From the NCBI GenBank assembly GCA_945877525.1, contig CAMDVP010000180.1, positions 1 through 6,206 on the forward strand: a DNA stretch of 6,206 nucleotides. Direction: 5' to 3'. How positions within the stretch are numbered: the stretch's first letter is position 1; every line of letters starts with the position of its first letter. Of this stretch, positions 5,648 through 6,206 are shown one piece after another. The notes below the pieces were generated by a model, which was not told where the DNA came from, did no database searches, and worked only from the letters and a program-made list of their open reading frames with translations. This DNA is from an uncultured Clostridia bacterium (GTDB lineage: Bacteria; Bacillota; Clostridia; Christensenellales; Aristaeellaceae). The position numbers and the translations under genes are program-made.

Positions 5648-5676
5648 TTGACAGCGTGCCGCGCCGATGATACAAT
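5648..5676 (+). promoter_or_regulatory. Sigma-A promoter of the aspS T-box leader
   Basis: A perfect TTGACA (5648-5653) and TACAAT (5671-5676, one mismatch) are separated by the optimal 17 bases. Transcription would start near 5683, about 30 bases before the first stem of the T-box. This is among the strongest promoter matches in the window and fits constitutive initiation with control by attenuation. Confidence 0.8.
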
Positions 5677-5682
5677 AACGCC

Positions 5683-5989
5683 AATTTCATACGGACTGTA
5701 TGTCCCATGAAAGGCTGTGAAAAGCAAAAGTACCCGGAATCGTCCCTTTTCAGAGAGCCGCGTGAAGGTGCAAGTGCGGCAGGGAACGCCCGGCGAACGA
5801 ACAGCTTGGAGCTGCCGCCCGAAAGGCTTTTTGCCCGGTAGGCGCGGACGGGTGGAGCTCGTAATCGCTCCGGGTGATGCGGCGCAGGGCGCCAAGTCGC
5901 CGGTAAGATGGCCTCAGTGTCGAGGCTAAAGTGGGTGGTATCGCGTAAGAACCGTCTTTCGTCCCATAAGGGGCGAAGGGCGTTTTTTT
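5683..5989 (+). ncRNA. T-box riboswitch leader of aspS, probable specifier AAC (Asn) overlapping GAA (Glu)
   Basis: The leader senses uncharged tRNA and permits transcription when it is bound. Stem I spans about 5714-5810. AGTAC (5729-5733) and CGAA (5794-5797) can form the loop-E motif of the specifier loop. AGAGAG (5752-5757) and the GCCGC/GCGGC hairpin (5757-5761, 5776-5780) form the distal part. AAGC (5722-5725) pairs with GCTT (5804-5807) below the loop. By alignment with known leaders the specifier is AAC (5800-5802) followed by A; the preceding base also makes GAA. Further hairpins are GGAGC/GCTCC (5854-5871), GGCGC/GCGCC (5881-5893) and GCCTC/GAGGC (5911-5926). The conserved T-box sequence TGGGTGGTATCGCG is at 5932-5945, with UGGU (5936-5939) to bind the tRNA acceptor end. 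GGG and GCG there pair with CGTCCC (5960-5965) as antiterminator. Family identity is very firm; specifier placement is inferred by eye. Confidence 0.92.
5953..5989 (+). terminator. T-box regulated intrinsic terminator
   Basis: A 13-bp stem with three G-T pairs (5953-5965 with 5970-5982), a four-base ATAA loop and seven T (5983-5989) form a strong Rho-independent terminator. Its left arm includes the CGTCCC that the antiterminator needs, so the two structures exclude each other, as expected for a transcriptional T-box. Confidence 0.92.
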
Positions 5990-6021
5990 ATGGGGTGCCG
6001 GCGGAAGGAGATTGACAGGGT

Positions 6022-6206
6022 ATGATGAGAACGCATTATTGCGGCAGCATCCGCAGGGAGCACATGGGCTGCGAGGCCACGCTGTGCGGCTGGGTGCAGG
6101 TGAAGCGGGACATGGGCGGCGTGATCTTCCTGGATGTGCGCGACCGGGAGGGCGTGGCCCAGGTGGTATGCGACCGGGCCGACCTGAGCGAGGCGGACTT
6201 CCGCCT
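6022..6206 (+). CDS. aspS: Aspartyl-tRNA synthetase, N-terminal part (runs off the window)
   Basis: The 61 complete codons match the N-terminal anticodon-binding OB-fold of bacterial AspRS, which joins aspartate to tRNA. Visible stretches are MRTHYCGSIRREHMG, then TLCGWVQVKRDMGGVIFLDV and RDREGVAQVV. They align without gaps with E. coli AspRS from its first residue (MRTEYCG, TLCGWV, RRDLG, DMRDREGIVQV). Two adjacent ATGs are possible. GGAAGGAG (6003-6010) is 11 bases before the first and 14 before the second; the second aligns exactly with the family start. Counting from it, the residue at E. coli position 30, which helps separate discriminating from non-discriminating enzymes, is Met. The catalytic domain is outside the window. 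Expression is controlled by the T-box in front. Confidence 0.95.
   Translation, partial: MMRTHYCGSIRREHMGCEATLCGWVQVKRDMGGVIFLDVRDREGVAQVVCDRADLSEADFR

Noticed and set aside
5815..5830. Short GCC/GGC hairpin followed by five T in the aspS leader
   Set aside because: A three-base-pair stem is too short for an intrinsic terminator; the real terminator is at 5953-5989.
5717..5929. 70-codon plus-strand frame in the aspS leader
   Set aside because: It is inside the structured T-box RNA and has no ribosome binding site or domain.

Overview
The window looks like a chromosomal piece of a GC-rich, endospore-forming member of the Bacillota (Clostridia-type). The evidence is a spmA-spmB spore maturation pair, an AbrB-type transition-state regulator, an aspartyl-tRNA synthetase gene behind a T-box riboswitch, and clear TTGACA/TATAAT promoters. 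A species cannot be named from the sequence.

Two parts differ sharply in composition. Positions 1 to about 2610 are AT-richer and gene-poor. They hold decayed genes: a sigma-70 factor cut short in region 4, a small frameshifted ORF just upstream of it, an XRE-type helix-turn-helix regulator with three in-frame stops (all on the minus strand), and the C-terminal remnant of an IS3-family transposase (plus strand). About 1 kb after that has only short unrecognised open stretches. Sigma factor, small ORF and XRE regulator together resemble the control module of an integrative conjugative element, so I read this part as the remains of one (inference).

From about 2620 to the end the DNA is GC-rich, compact and intact. 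On the minus strand a Nudix hydrolase and an acyl-ACP thioesterase form a two-gene operon (3 bases between them) with its own promoter, and an AbrB-like regulator with a four-cysteine tail has its own promoter and terminator. Divergent from AbrB and sharing the same -35 bases, spmA and spmB are read on the plus strand with an 8-base overlap. A strong promoter then drives a leader of about 340 bases ending in a T-box antiterminator/terminator, followed by the start of aspS, which runs off the window.

The most interesting element is the T-box. Its probable specifier loop carries GAAC, in which a Glu codon (GAA) and an Asn codon (AAC) overlap by a one-base shift, and no Asp codon is visible there. 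That fits a non-discriminating AspRS feeding tRNA-dependent Asn synthesis, possibly with dual tRNA sensing as described for a Clostridium transamidation operon.
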